DNA of 64,000 bases from Psychromonas ingrahamii 37 (GCF_000015285.1 NC_008709.1:1302001-1366000); one strand, 5' to 3'; shown: positions 46,780 through 55,944, counted from the stretch's first letter. The notes: generated by a model from the letters alone, not told the origin. Made by a program: numbers and translations.

Positions 46780-47065
46780 TTTTATTCTCCTGCCGTTTTT
46801 TTTTCCAGTCTTTGTGTTCTTGCAGATGATTAACCGGGGGAGGAGGAAGTTGCAGATAATAACCATTATTTTTCACTGCAGAGAGTACTTTCTCAGCCTC
46901 TGCCATAGCAAATTTTGTCTGCAAAGTAATATTTAATAAAGAGACCAACTGCGGCGGACCAAATTGTGCCAGTAGTGGTTCCGGTACTGAAGAGAAATCA
47001 TCACGTTTTGCAATAAACAGATAAGTCTGCGATTTTCGAATACTTTTATATACAGCACATAACAT
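46769..47065 (-). CDS. ycgL: YcgL family protein (UPF0745)
   Basis: The start giving MLCAVYKSIRKSQTYLFIAK gives 98 residues, matching YcgL proteins. The family marks are KRDDFSSVPEPLLAQFGPPQ and GYYLQLPPPPVNHL. Function is unknown. It is divergent from minC and overlaps the following mltB-like gene, a gene order kept across gammaproteobacteria. Confidence 0.93.
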   Translation of the reverse strand: MLCAVYKSIRKSQTYLFIAKRDDFSSVPEPLLAQFGPPQLVSLLNITLQTKFAMAEAEKVLSAVKNNGYYLQLPPPPVNHLQEHKDWKKKRQENKNEI

Positions 47066-47186
47066 ACTAATGTAGTCCTTGACTTGCCTATTTAATTGGC
47101 AAACTATAACATGCATCAGTATATTTTTTTAAAAAATATACTGTATTTTAAGTCAAATAATAATGATAATCATGGATAGGATGAGT

Positions 47187-47888
47187 ATGACCTTAAAATC
47201 ATCAAATTTTACTCTTCTAGTAGTGAATCTTGAAAGAGAAAACCTGACTACTTTGACGGAAGAACTTCACAAAAAAAGTATTACAGCACCGGATTTTTTT
47301 AAAAATGCACCAGTGGTGGTCAATATCGAAGATACAGAACTTAAAATAGACTATGCTAATCTGAAACACAGCATAAATGAAGAAGGTTTTATTTTAGTCG
47401 GTATTTCAGGTGACTTATCTGGTGAGCAAAAAGAGCTGATCAGCGCGCAGCATATCGCCATATTGAGAAGTTCTCTGCGCCAATCTAAAAAAATGACAAG
47501 TGCTATATCGGCAGCGGTCAAGCCGAGTGATGTACCGCATTCGGAAAATGCGCTTAAAACAAAAATTTATACTGGACGAGTTCGCTCTGGACAACAGATT
47601 TATGCTAAAAAAACCGATCTTGTGATCAATGGTGATGTTGGCGCCGGAGCTGAAGTTATCGCCGATGGTAATATTCATATTTATGGTAGATTAAGTGGTA
47701 AAGCGTTAGCCGGTGCAAGGGGTGATAAAAGTGCCTGTATTTTTTGTCAAGCACTAAAACCAGAGTTGCTTTCGATCGCTGGAATTTACAAATTAAGCGA
47801 TGATTTAGCAAATGATTATGTCACTAAAAGTTGTATGGTCTCATTACACAATGAACAAATTGTATTGAGCAAATTAGATCAGGTTTAA
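47187..47888 (+). CDS. minC: Septum site-determining protein MinC
   Basis: Three in-frame ATGs are close together. The one giving MTLKSSNFTLLVVNLERENL has AGGA five bases upstream and matches other MinC starts. The 233-residue protein has the N-terminal FtsZ-inhibiting domain and a C-terminal beta-helix (TGRVRSGQQIYAKKTDLVIN, GAGAEVIADGNIHIYGRLSG) that dimerises and binds MinD. MinCD blocks division away from midcell. It leads the minCDE operon. Confidence 0.95.
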   Translation: MTLKSSNFTLLVVNLERENLTTLTEELHKKSITAPDFFKNAPVVVNIEDTELKIDYANLKHSINEEGFILVGISGDLSGEQKELISAQHIAILRSSLRQSKKMTSAISAAVKPSDVPHSENALKTKIYTGRVRSGQQIYAKKTDLVINGDVGAGAEVIADGNIHIYGRLSGKALAGARGDKSACIFCQALKPELLSIAGIYKLSDDLANDYVTKSCMVSLHNEQIVLSKLDQV

Positions 47889-47897
47889 GGAATAATA

Positions 47898-48710
47898 ATG
47901 ACGAAAGTAATTGTCGTAACATCAGGAAAAGGTGGTGTCGGTAAAACAACAAGCAGTGCTGCAATTGGTAGCGGGCTTGCAATGACGGGAGCAAAAACCG
48001 TTATTATTGATTTCGATATTGGGCTGCGTAATCTGGATTTGATTATGGGCTGCGAACGTCGAGTTGTTTACGATTTTATTAATGTGATAAACGGAGAAGC
48101 AAACCTTCAGCAGGCATTAGTTAAAGATAAACGAATTCATGATCTTTATATCTTACCCGCTTCGCAAACCCGCAATAAAGATGCATTAACCAAAGAGGGA
48201 GTTGCGAATGTCATCAATACACTAAAAGCGGACGGATTTGAGTACATTATTTGTGATTCACCTGCAGGGATTGAGCAGGGGGCTATGATGGCACTTTATT
48301 TTGCAGATGAAGCTATCGTTACAACCAATCCTGAAGTTTCATCGGTGCGAGACTCAGATCGCATCACTGGAATGTTATCCAGTAAATCTTACCGGTCAGA
48401 ACAACAACTTGACCCTGTAAAAGTACATCTTTTAGTTACCCGTTATTGCCCAGAACGCGTTCAGCGAGAAGAGATGCTCAGTATCGAAGATATTAATGAT
48501 TTATTAGGCCTTGAATTATTGGGTGTTATTCCTGAATCCAAAGACGTGTTAAGCGCTTCAAATTTAGGTGAACCTATTATCCTTAATAAAGATAGCGATG
48601 CAGGAAAAGCGTACCAAGATGCAGTAGATCGTTTACAAGGGATTGAACGTGAGCTTCGTTTTGTCAACTATGAGAAAAAAAGTTTTTTAAGCCGTATGTT
48701 TGGAGGTTAG
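47898..48710 (+). CDS. minD: Septum site-determining ATPase MinD
   Basis: The 270-residue ParA-type ATPase has the deviant Walker A GKGGVGKT at residues 10-17 and the aspartate of DFDIGLRNLDLIMGCERRVV. YIICDSPAGIEQGA follows, and a C-terminal amphipathic membrane helix (KKSFLSRMFGG). It recruits MinC to the membrane and oscillates under MinE control. Confidence 0.98.
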   Translation: MTKVIVVTSGKGGVGKTTSSAAIGSGLAMTGAKTVIIDFDIGLRNLDLIMGCERRVVYDFINVINGEANLQQALVKDKRIHDLYILPASQTRNKDALTKEGVANVINTLKADGFEYIICDSPAGIEQGAMMALYFADEAIVTTNPEVSSVRDSDRITGMLSSKSYRSEQQLDPVKVHLLVTRYCPERVQREEMLSIEDINDLLGLELLGVIPESKDVLSASNLGEPIILNKDSDAGKAYQDAVDRLQGIERELRFVNYEKKSFLSRMFGG

Positions 48711-48711
48711 T

Positions 48712-48978
48712 GTGGGATTGTTAGGATATTTCAGAAGTGATATACCAAAAAAAAGCAGTGCAAAATTAGCGAAAGATCGTTTGCAAATTATCGTTGCGCA
48801 CGAGCATTCAAATGCAGTGTGCCCGGCATATTTACCTGAAATGCAAAATGAAATTATTGAGGTGATTCGAAAATTTATGAAGATATCAAATGATGATGTT
48901 AAATGTGAATTTTCAGATAATGCCGAAGATGACATGTCTGTATTAGAAGTGAATATCACCTTACCTAAAAACAGATAA
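48712..48978 (+). CDS. minE: Cell division topological specificity factor MinE
   Basis: The best start is the GTG one base after the minD stop: GGAGG lies five bases upstream, at the end of minD, and translation gives MGLLGYFRSDIPKKSSAKLA, which matches MinE N-termini. An in-frame TTG at 48700 would extend it into minD. The 88-residue protein has the anti-MinCD helix (KDRLQIIVAHEHS) and the C-terminal topological domain. It stimulates MinD ATPase. Confidence 0.95.
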   Translation: MGLLGYFRSDIPKKSSAKLAKDRLQIIVAHEHSNAVCPAYLPEMQNEIIEVIRKFMKISNDDVKCEFSDNAEDDMSVLEVNITLPKNR

Positions 48979-49004
48979 TTTTTAAATGTCCATTATACTA
49001 AACT

Positions 49005-49034
49005 AGCAGGGAGTTAGTTTGCTAACTCCCTGCT
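49005..49034 (+). terminator. Hairpin after minE
   Basis: AGCAGGGAGTTAG and CTAACTCCCTGCT are perfect 13-bp arms around TTTG, followed by only a short TTTG. It is a strong structure with a weak U-tail and probably ends the min transcript. Confidence 0.7.
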
Positions 49035-49053
49035 TTGAGTATAAAAAATTTCC

Positions 49054-49079
49054 AATCAGCACTTACTTAAGTGCTGATT
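49054..49079 (-). terminator. Hairpin after the cyclophilin gene
   Basis: AATCAGCACTTA and TAAGTGCTGATT pair over 12 bases (2-base centre). On the minus strand GGAAATTTTTT follows. It sits just after the cyclophilin stop, back to back with the minE hairpin. Confidence 0.65.
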
Positions 49080-49087
49080 CTTTATAC

Positions 49088-49630
49088 TTATTTTTTACCT
49101 GCTGAGATGCGATTAATAATAACAGTCTGAATGGGTTTATCGCCAGCGCCTGTCTTGACCATTGCTATTTTATCGACAACCTCCATCCCTTTAATCACTT
49201 TGCCGAATACACTGTAACCCCAGCGTTCATCTTGTGCATCTAAAAAATGATTATCATTGTGATTAATAAAAAATTGGCGAGTGGCAGAATGCGGATTGTT
49301 GGTTCTTGCCATGGCAATGGTGCCGCGTTTGTTGCTTAAACCATTGCGGGATTCATTCTCTATTGCTGCAAAAGTGACCGCTTTTTTTCCAGACACCTCA
49401 AAACCTCCTCCCTGGATCATAAAATTATTAATAATACGGTGGAAGGTAGTTTGCTTAAAACCATCTGTTTGTACATATTTTAAAAAATTGTCCACTGTTT
49501 TGGGGGCTAGTGTTGGATACAATTCAATAATAATGGGGCCTTGGGATGTTTCCATTAAAACAGTTGGATTTTCGTCTGAAAATACAGAGAAGCTAAGAAA
49601 GAGCAGAAAAATAGATATTAAGTGTTTCAT
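49088..49630 (-). CDS. ppiA: Periplasmic cyclophilin-type peptidyl-prolyl isomerase
   Basis: The 180-residue precursor has a short signal peptide (MKHLISIFLLFLSFSVFS). The cyclophilin core follows, with FHRIINNFMIQGGGF, GTIAMARTNNPHSATRQFFINHNDN and GYSVFGKVIKGMEVVDKIA. It speeds prolyl bond isomerisation in the periplasm; size and signal fit PpiA rather than cytoplasmic PpiB. It follows a YajG-like lipoprotein gene by 24 bases, probably one operon. Confidence 0.92.
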   Translation of the reverse strand: MKHLISIFLLFLSFSVFSDENPTVLMETSQGPIIIELYPTLAPKTVDNFLKYVQTDGFKQTTFHRIINNFMIQGGGFEVSGKKAVTFAAIENESRNGLSNKRGTIAMARTNNPHSATRQFFINHNDNHFLDAQDERWGYSVFGKVIKGMEVVDKIAMVKTGAGDKPIQTVIINRISAGKK

Positions 49631-49654
49631 GGTGTTTCCTTGTATTGATATAAA

Positions 49655-50248
49655 TTAGAATTTTTGCAGCTTGGTATTAAGTTCTGGATCTATCACTATT
49701 TCAGTTAACAATAGTGATAACTGCTTATTAAGTTGTGCGCTTATTTTTACACCATCGGCATTAAGGGGAGCTTCTGACACTGTGTGTGAATTAAATGTTT
49801 TGCTGAATGTTTTGTTATTCGATTTAAGTTGGATTTTTATAACCACCTCAGAATTTATTTTATGCTTATAGGTGGACTGTTTGACTTTTGCGAGTAATTT
49901 AATGAGCTGAACATCTATTTTGTAATCATTGTTAGGAGAAAGGTTTAATCCCTGAGCCACCCATTGTTCATTTAAAGTTTGCTGAATAATCAGACGACTA
50001 CTGTTTGATTCATTGACCAGTGTTGCAAGGCCGTCACCTGCGCTTATTTCAATTAAATAGTGCGCAATACGTCGATCTTGACTGCTCAGTGACCAAGTGA
50101 TATTGCTATTAATCGCGGGTATATTTTTTTCAGTGGAAATTTTAGGTTGAATCTGAATGGTATTTGGGACATTGCTGCAAGAAAATAAAAAAAAGGCCGC
50201 TGATACTAATGTGAAAAAACGGATTTTTTTAGACCATGTGTGAATCAT
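49655..50248 (-). CDS. YajG-family lipoprotein
   Basis: The start MIHTWSKKIRFFTLVSAAFF gives a signal peptide with lipobox LFSC, so the mature protein begins at that cysteine. The 197-residue protein matches the YajG family (putative outer-membrane lipoprotein), with WSLSSQDRRIAHYLIEISAG and SEVVIKIQLKSNNKTFSKTF. Function unknown. In several relatives yajG-type genes also lie upstream of a cyclophilin gene. Confidence 0.82.
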   Translation of the reverse strand: MIHTWSKKIRFFTLVSAAFFLFSCSNVPNTIQIQPKISTEKNIPAINSNITWSLSSQDRRIAHYLIEISAGDGLATLVNESNSSRLIIQQTLNEQWVAQGLNLSPNNDYKIDVQLIKLLAKVKQSTYKHKINSEVVIKIQLKSNNKTFSKTFNSHTVSEAPLNADGVKISAQLNKQLSLLLTEIVIDPELNTKLQKF

Positions 50249-51218
50249 AACGGATATTCCTACTGGTGAATAAAAGTGAAATAAAGATGATAGCAAATCA
50301 GTTTAATTTATGCTGTTTTTAAATAAAAAAGCGAACTGTTTTTTGAATAGTTTGTATCTTAATTGTTAAAATAAGGTGTTTAAAATAAGGTGTTTAAAAT
50401 ATAGATTAAGATCTATTTTATGTCATTAGGTGTTATTTATTAGCCAGCCTTATTGTTATTGAGTATTTTATGTTTTTTTTTAAATACCGCAAAATATTTA
50501 AAGATCGTTTATTTGAGATCTTTTTTCTTTACTTGATTTGGTACTACAAGCCTTATGGTCTCTCGCTTTAGAATGGTTATCCACTTTTTCTGTGGATAAC
50601 TCTGTGGGGAAATTTGTAAAAGCAGCCTGTAGGCCTTATCATTACTTGGTTTTTATTACATTGCAGTAAAAACGAACAAAATAAATTATATAATAAAAAC
50701 AATGAGTTGAAAATGTCAAATGCATTGTTAGTGGGGCGTTTCGTCATAAGTTAATAAAAATTGAATTGTTATAAAGTCAATATTTAAATGTTAATTATTA
50801 TTACTTAAAAATAAAAAAATGATTGACATACAAAGAAAGTAATTGATTTTATTCTTGATTATTTAAACGCGATATCTATCCTGTTTACATTAAAAGTTCT
50901 CTCAGATAATACTTTTATGGATCTGTTATCTATTTTATTTGCTTATTTAAAATAGCCAAAAATCGCTAAAACAGCCCATATGCCAAACAGATAAGTGACT
51001 AAAAAGCAGGGTAGGCAATGTTTTTTTTTGCTAAAGCATCATTTTCACTGTTTTTTTGTTTTAGCCATGCCCCCCTTTTCTACAGGCAACGTAAGCTGGA
51101 GTAATCAGTATCTTGGTTGGCATTGATACAGACTGAATTTTTAAACTGTTATTAACTATTTTGCTGTGGTCTATTATGGGGTAATATTAAGATATTTAGG
51201 TTAAGTAAGAGGTGATAG
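50249..51218. other. Long AT-rich intergenic region upstream of uvrB
   Basis: No credible ORF or RNA gene is visible in about 970 bases between the divergent yajG-like and uvrB genes. It contains a tandem AAAATAAGGTGTTT duplication at about 50369-50396, DnaA-box-like sites and GATC-led T-rich 13-mers (separate entry). Very AT-rich segments lie at 50655-50700 and 50750-50850. No LexA box (CTGT-N8-ACAG) was found before uvrB, although uvrB is SOS-controlled in E. coli. Confidence 0.5.
50410..50609. promoter_or_regulatory. DnaA-box-like sites and oriC-type 13-mers
   Basis: A perfect DnaA box TTATCCACA lies on the minus strand at 50591-50599. It faces TTATCCACT at 50578-50586, forming the palindrome GTTATCCAC/GTGGATAAC. 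A weaker TTCCCCACA lies at 50602-50610 (minus). About 50-75 bases to the left GATCGTTTATTTG (50503) and GATCTTTTTTCTT (50517) resemble the GATCTnTTnTTTT 13-mers of the E. coli oriC unwinding region, with GATCTATTTTATG at 50410. DnaA action upstream of E. coli uvrB has been reported, as I recall. The role is inferred. Confidence 0.45.
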
Positions 51219-53231
51219 ATGGATAAACGCTTTCAACTTGTTTCTCAATTCTCACCTGCCGGTGACCAACCCCAAGCCATTGAACAATTAATTAATGGTC
51301 TTAAGTCTGGTCTCGCTTTTCAGACATTGCTGGGTGTGACGGGATCGGGTAAAACATTTACCTTAGCGAATGCGATTGCAAAGCTTAACCGTCCGACCTT
51401 AATTCTTGCGCCCAATAAAACACTTGCTGCACAGTTATACGGTGAAATGAAAGAATTTTTTCCCAATAACGCCGTCGAATATTTTGTTTCCTATTATGAT
51501 TATTATCAGCCTGAAGCCTATGTACCCAGTTCAGATTCTTTTATCGAAAAAGATGCGGCTATTAACGCGCATATTGAACAGATGCGCCTTTCTGCGACCA
51601 AAGCGCTCTTAGAACGTAAAGATGTCGTCTTAGTGGCTTCCGTCTCAGCAATCTATGGTTTGGGTGATCCAACCGCTTATTTGCAAATGATGCTGCACCT
51701 CACTGTCGGGGAGATAATATCAAGCCGTGAGATACTGCAGCGTTTAGTCGATTTACAATATAACCGTAATGAAACCGAGCTAAGTCGCGGTACCTTTCGC
51801 GTACGTGGTGAAGTGATTGATATCTTTCCTGCAGATTCGGAAAAAGAAGCCTTACGAATTGAGTTGTTTGATGATGAGGTCGAGCAAATTTCAGTGTTTG
51901 ATCCGCTTACCGGCCAAGGAATAGATAAGCTTGCGCGTGTGACCGTTTACCCTAAGACCCATTATGTTACTCCGCGAGAGCAAATCCTTAAAGCCGTCGA
52001 CGCGATTAAAGTAGAGCTTAATGAGCGTAAAAAAGAGTTTCTTGAGCAGAATAAACTGCTTGAAGAGCAGCGCATCTCGCAGCGTACTCTGTACGATATT
52101 GAGATGATGAATGAACTTGGGTATTGCTCTGGTATAGAAAACTACTCAAGGTACCTCTCGGGGCGCAGCGAGGGCCAAGCACCTCCTACTTTGTTTGATT
52201 ATCTGCCTAAAGATGCTTTATTAATTATCGATGAAAGCCATGTCACCGTGCCGCAAATTGGTGCCATGTATAAAGGAGACCGTTCTCGTAAAGAAAACCT
52301 GGTTAATTATGGCTTTAGGTTACCTTCTGCCCTGGACAACCGGCCCTTGAAATTTGCAGAGTTTGAAAAAATAGCACCACAAACTATTTATGTTTCAGCC
52401 ACCCCCAGCGATTATGAAATTAATAAATCTCAAGGTGAGATCATACGTCAGGTTATACGTCCTACCGGTTTACTGGATCCTGTTATAGAAGTTCGCCCGG
52501 TGACAACGCAGGTTGATGATCTGCTCTCAGAGATTAATATCCGTTTACCCTTAAAAGAACGTGTCTTAGTGACGACGTTAACCAAGCGAATGGCGGAGGA
52601 TTTGACTGATTATTTGCACGAGCACGGTATTAAAGCCCGTTATCTTCACTCCGATGTTAATACGGTTGAACGTGTTGAGATAATCAGAGATTTACGCTTA
52701 GGTATTTTTGACGTGTTAATTGGCATTAACTTGTTACGCGAAGGCCTGGATATTCCAGAAGTTTCTTTGGTGGCTATTTTAGATGCCGATAAAGAGGGCT
52801 TTCTGCGATCCGAACGTTCACTTATTCAAACCATGGGACGTGCCGCCCGTAATTTAAATGGTAAAGCCATTTTATATGCCGCTCGTATTACAGGCTCTAT
52901 GCAAAAAGCGATCAAAGTAACCGAAGATCGGCGTGAATTACAAAATAAATTTAATATTGAAAATGGCATTATTCCGCAAGGTTTGTCGAAACAAGTTAAC
53001 GATGTAATGCAGTTGGGGCAAAAAAACCTTAAAAAAGGTAATTTAAAACAGGGTAAGGTTGCTGAATATAAAGCAAATTACCAGATACATAGCGAACAAG
53101 ATATTCTTAAACAGATAGCATTATCAGAAAAACAGATGTTTGCCTGTGCTAAAAATTTAGAGTTTGAAAAAGCGGCTTTATTTCGAGATGAGGTGACTAA
53201 GTTACACGAGCAGTTAGTAAGTATAGGATAA
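51219..53231 (+). CDS. uvrB: Excinuclease ABC subunit B UvrB
   Basis: The 670-residue nucleotide-excision-repair helicase receives damaged DNA from UvrA and guides UvrC cuts. Walker A is GVTGSGKT at residues 39-46. The beta-hairpin [12 protein letters not shown], the [13 protein letters not shown]-like motif, [28 protein letters not shown] and QTMGRAARN follow, and then the C-terminal UVR motif ([13 protein letters not shown]). Length is normal. AGAGGTGATAG precedes the ATG. Confidence 0.98.
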   Translation: MDKRFQLVSQFSPAGDQPQAIEQLINGLKSGLAFQTLLGVTGSGKTFTLANAIAKLNRPTLILAPNKTLAAQLYGEMKEFFPNNAVEYFVSYYDYYQPEAYVPSSDSFIEKDAAINAHIEQMRLSATKALLERKDVVLVASVSAIYGLGDPTAYLQMMLHLTVGEIISSREILQRLVDLQYNRNETELSRGTFRVRGEVIDIFPADSEKEALRIELFDDEVEQISVFDPLTGQGIDKLARVTVYPKTHYVTPREQILKAVDAIKVELNERKKEFLEQNKLLEEQRISQRTLYDIEMMNELGYCSGIENYSRYLSGRSEGQAPPTLFDYLPKDALLIIDESHVTVPQIGAMYKGDRSRKENLVNYGFRLPSALDNRPLKFAEFEKIAPQTIYVSATPSDYEINKSQGEIIRQVIRPTGLLDPVIEVRPVTTQVDDLLSEINIRLPLKERVLVTTLTKRMAEDLTDYLHEHGIKARYLHSDVNTVERVEIIRDLRLGIFDVLIGINLLREGLDIPEVSLVAILDADKEGFLRSERSLIQTMGRAARNLNGKAILYAARITGSMQKAIKVTEDRRELQNKFNIENGIIPQGLSKQVNDVMQLGQKNLKKGNLKQGKVAEYKANYQIHSEQDILKQIALSEKQMFACAKNLEFEKAALFRDEVTKLHEQLVSIG

Positions 53232-53284
53232 TATCCTAAACGTTTAAGGATTAAAAATAGTTAAACGTTTAGGGTAAAAAGGAC

Positions 53285-53869
53285 TTAACCTAGCACGGGA
53301 AAATTCTCTTTTTCCAACATGTTAATTAATGATATAAGGGGTAATCCAATCAGGCTGTTTGGATCTTTTCCTTCTAATGATTCAAAAAGAGCAATGCCAA
53401 AACCTTCACTTTTAAAGCTGCCGGCACAATTGAAAGGTTGTTCTTTTTCCAGATAATGGTTGATCATTTGATCACTTAATGCTCGGAACTGTACCACATA
53501 AGGCTCAACCAGTGATTGCACAGTACCTGTTTGAGTATTAAGCAATGCAAGGCCAGTGTAAAAAGTTATACGCTTCCCACTGGCGGCTTTTAATTGCGCA
53601 AAGGCATTAGCGATATTACCGGGTTTACCAAGAATTTGCCCTTGATTCACACAGACTTGATCAGATCCAATGATTAATGCGTCAGTAAATTCAGGCGCAA
53701 TGGCTTGTGCTTTGGCTATTGCTAAACGTTCAACCAGTGCAGTGGCCGTCTCTTCAGGCAGCGGTGTTTCATCAACATCAGGTTTTGCCGTATCAAATAC
53801 CAGATTGAGCTTATCTAATAATTCTTTCCGAAAAGGCGAGGTGGAAGCTAAGATCAGTTTCTGAGACAT
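53285..53869 (-). CDS. Maf-like nucleotide pyrophosphatase (YceF type)
   Basis: The 194-residue Maf/HAM1-fold protein starts with ILASTSPFRKELLDKLNL. DVDETPLPEE, GSDQVCVNQGQILGKPG and SFKSEGFGIALFESLEGKDPNSLIGLP follow, matching the YceF subgroup that hydrolyses 7-methyl-GTP. It limits incorporation of modified nucleotides. It is divergent from yceD, as in E. coli, where the neighbour is also yceF-yceD-rpmF. Confidence 0.92.
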   Translation of the reverse strand: MSQKLILASTSPFRKELLDKLNLVFDTAKPDVDETPLPEETATALVERLAIAKAQAIAPEFTDALIIGSDQVCVNQGQILGKPGNIANAFAQLKAASGKRITFYTGLALLNTQTGTVQSLVEPYVVQFRALSDQMINHYLEKEQPFNCAGSFKSEGFGIALFESLEGKDPNSLIGLPLISLINMLEKENFPVLG

Positions 53870-54041
53870 ATAATGCTCTCTGTTAAAATTTAAGGTTAAC
53901 GCATTTTATGGCGAGACAAATAATAAAGCGATAGTTTAGCTTAAAAAATATTTTATATGAATGACGAATTTATTCAGCTGATAAATATTTATAGGTGGAA
54001 CGGGATAAGTTTTTATCTGCTGCTAACGCTTTATAGAGCAC

Positions 54042-54096
54042 AAATTTCTCGATTCTAAAGCTTAAAAAATATTTAAGCTTTAGAATCGAGAAATTT
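54042..54096. repeat. 25-bp perfect inverted repeat upstream of yceD
   Basis: Positions 54042-54066 and 54072-54096 are exact reverse complements (core TCTCGATTCTAAAGCTTAAA) with only 5 bases between. As RNA it would be a very stable 25-bp hairpin. It lies in the maf/yceD divergent gap, about 60 bases before the yceD start. No gene-end T-run follows. Confidence 0.95.
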
Positions 54097-54118
54097 AAGA
54101 AAAAGAGCGCTTTTTCTT
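54097..54118. repeat. Second short palindrome directly before the yceD promoter area
   Basis: AAGAAAAAG and CTTTTTCTT are complementary arms around AGCG, immediately after the 25-bp inverted repeat. On the plus strand it ends in a T-rich tract like a terminator. Confidence 0.6.
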
Positions 54119-54154
54119 TGACTATCTTGACAGCAATCTATAGTATTCGCGGCC

Positions 54155-54676
54155 ATGCAAAACGTTAAATTACCGATAATGGTTGATCCTGTTAGAGCTG
54201 CACAAAATCAGTTGGAGTTAGACGCTATAATTCCAAAAGCGCTTTTGAGCAGATTAGCAGAGTCAACAATCAGTATTCAGTCTGATATCAAGACTGCTTT
54301 TTCATTTGATATTGATAAGCAAAAGCTAAGAATATTTAATGGTAAAGCCAGTGTTGCAGTAGAGCTTATTTGTCAACGGTGCAATGAGCCTATGATTTAT
54401 CAGTGTGAAGCTGAATTTAAATACTGTCCTGTTCATAACCAAGAACAGGAAAATAATTTACCTGACGCCTACGAAGCCATTTATTATGATGAAAATGGTG
54501 AGGTGAATCTTCATCAAGTTGTAGAAGATGAACTGATAGTGACTCTTCCGCAAATTGCAAAACATGCAATTGAAGAATGTCAGCAAAGTAAGTTTGAACT
54601 TACCTTTGGTGAAGTTGATGAAGAGAAACAGCGTCCCAACCCATTTGATGCTCTAGCTCAATTAAAGCACAAGTAA
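54155..54676 (+). CDS. yceD: YceD, 23S rRNA accumulation protein (DUF177)
   Basis: The 173-residue protein starts MQNVKLPIMVDPVRAAQNQL, matching YceD. The CxRC-type pair (VELICQRCNEPM), LPDAYEAIYYDENGEVNLHQ and VEDELIVTLPQIAKH follow, ending with NPFDALAQLKHK. It is needed for normal 23S rRNA levels and is always upstream of rpmF. TTGACT and TATAGT upstream (15-base spacing) may be its promoter. The spacer to rpmF is 18 bases. Confidence 0.93.
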   Translation: MQNVKLPIMVDPVRAAQNQLELDAIIPKALLSRLAESTISIQSDIKTAFSFDIDKQKLRIFNGKASVAVELICQRCNEPMIYQCEAEFKYCPVHNQEQENNLPDAYEAIYYDENGEVNLHQVVEDELIVTLPQIAKHAIEECQQSKFELTFGEVDEEKQRPNPFDALAQLKHK

Positions 54677-54694
54677 CCAGTAGGAATTTTTAAC

Positions 54695-54868
54695 ATGGCT
54701 GTACAAAAAAGTCGTAAAACTCGTTCAAAACGTGGCATGCGTCGTTCACATGATGCACTCACTGCGCCAGCGCAACTTTCTGTTGATGCAACTTCTGGTG
54801 AAACTCACCGTCGTCATCATATGACTGCTGATGGTTTCTATCGTGGCAAAAAAGTGATCGAACTGTAA
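54695..54868 (+). CDS. rpmF: 50S ribosomal protein L32
   Basis: The 57-residue protein reads [20 protein letters not shown] and ends [11 protein letters not shown], the standard L32 of gammaproteobacteria. TAGGAATTTTTAAC precedes the ATG. It lies in the yceD-rpmF-plsX-fab cluster linking ribosome and lipid synthesis. The last 18 bases including the stop are part of a 26-bp tandem duplication (54851-54902). Confidence 0.97.
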   Translation: MAVQKSRKTRSKRGMRRSHDALTAPAQLSVDATSGETHRRHHMTADGFYRGKKVIEL

Positions 54869-54902
54869 GCAATTACAAAGTGATCCAACAGTAAGCAATT
54901 AG
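54851..54902 (+). repeat. 26-bp tandem duplication at the rpmF stop
   Basis: AAAGTGATCGAACTGTAAGC AATTAC (54851-54876) is repeated as AAAGTGATCCAACAGTAAGC AATTAG (54877-54902), with three changes. The first copy contains the rpmF stop; the second forms the spacer and probable ribosome-binding area of plsX. Confidence 0.9.
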
Positions 54903-54903
54903 A

Positions 54904-55944
54904 TTGTCTAAACTTACTATTGCTATCGATGCAATGGGGGGCGATGTCGGCCCCCATATTCCTATTTTAGCCGCTTTAAAATCACTTCAGTTACACCCCA
55001 ATCTACACATTATTATTGTGGGAAACCGCACTCAACTGCTCCCTGTTTTAAAAAAATACCAGCTATCAGAGCATGCTCGCTTAAGTTTAATTCATACTGA
55101 TAACGAGATATCTATGGAAGTTAATCCTGTTTATGCATTACGTCATAGGTCAGACTCTTCTATGCATATCGCCCTTAAACTTGTGTCACAGGGTAAAGTG
55201 GATGCTTGTGTCAGTGCCGGTAATACCGGTGCATTAATGTTGCTCGCCAAGCAAGCTTTAAAAACCCTACCGGGTATCTCTCGTCCTGCACTTATCTCAT
55301 CTTTACCTAATATGCATTTAGGGCATACTTATATGCTTGATTTAGGGGCTAATTTACAATGTGACAGTCATACTTTATTTAATTTTGCGGTGATGGGCAG
55401 TGTGCTTTGCGAAAAGGTTGACCAAATTAATTCTCCCCGTGTCTCTATTTTAAATGTTGGCAAAGAAAAAAATAAAGGTGGGGATGTGCTCCAGCATTGT
55501 GCTGAACTATTAAAGCAAACTAAGCATATAAATTATGCCGGGTTTGTTGAAGCTAATGAGTTATTTACGTGCAGGTCTAATATTATTGTGACCGATGGTT
55601 TTAGTGGAAATATTGCACTGAAAAGTTGTGAAGGTATGGGGCGAGTCTTCAGCGAACAACTGGATAAAGCGATAAATTCAAGTTTATACAGCAAGTTGCT
55701 GGGAAAATTATTAAGACCCATATTAAAAAAGCAATTAAAACATTTGCATCCGGATATGTATAATGGCGCAAGTTTAATTGGATTACGTGGTATTGTTGTA
55801 AAAAGTCATGGCAGCGCCAACGAAATTGCATTTACCTGCGCTATTGAGCATGCCATACAAGAGACTCAATGGCAGATTCCTGCAAGTATTTCAAAAAAGT
55901 TAGAAACTGTATTATCAGAGCGAGATGATTTATCACATGAATAG
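54904..55944 (+). CDS. plsX: Phosphate acyltransferase PlsX
   Basis: The 346-residue enzyme converts acyl-ACP to acyl-phosphate for phospholipid synthesis. It starts at TTG, giving [20 protein letters not shown], which aligns with other PlsX starts; no ATG gives a better one. [48 protein letters not shown] and [16 protein letters not shown] are typical. A strong ribosome site is lacking, and the area is the duplicated end of rpmF. Translation may depend on coupling. Confidence 0.95.
   Translation: MSKLTIAIDAMGGDVGPHIPILAALKSLQLHPNLHIIIVGNRTQLLPVLKKYQLSEHARLSLIHTDNEISMEVNPVYALRHRSDSSMHIALKLVSQGKVDACVSAGNTGALMLLAKQALKTLPGISRPALISSLPNMHLGHTYMLDLGANLQCDSHTLFNFAVMGSVLCEKVDQINSPRVSILNVGKEKNKGGDVLQHCAELLKQTKHINYAGFVEANELFTCRSNIIVTDGFSGNIALKSCEGMGRVFSEQLDKAINSSLYSKLLGKLLRPILKKQLKHLHPDMYNGASLIGLRGIVVKSHGSANEIAFTCAIEHAIQETQWQIPASISKKLETVLSERDDLSHE

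Noticed and set aside
50249..51218. Main chromosomal replication origin
   Set aside because: Only two to three DnaA boxes, no dense GATC cluster and no mnmG, mioC, dnaA or rpmH nearby; kept only as an oriC-like element.
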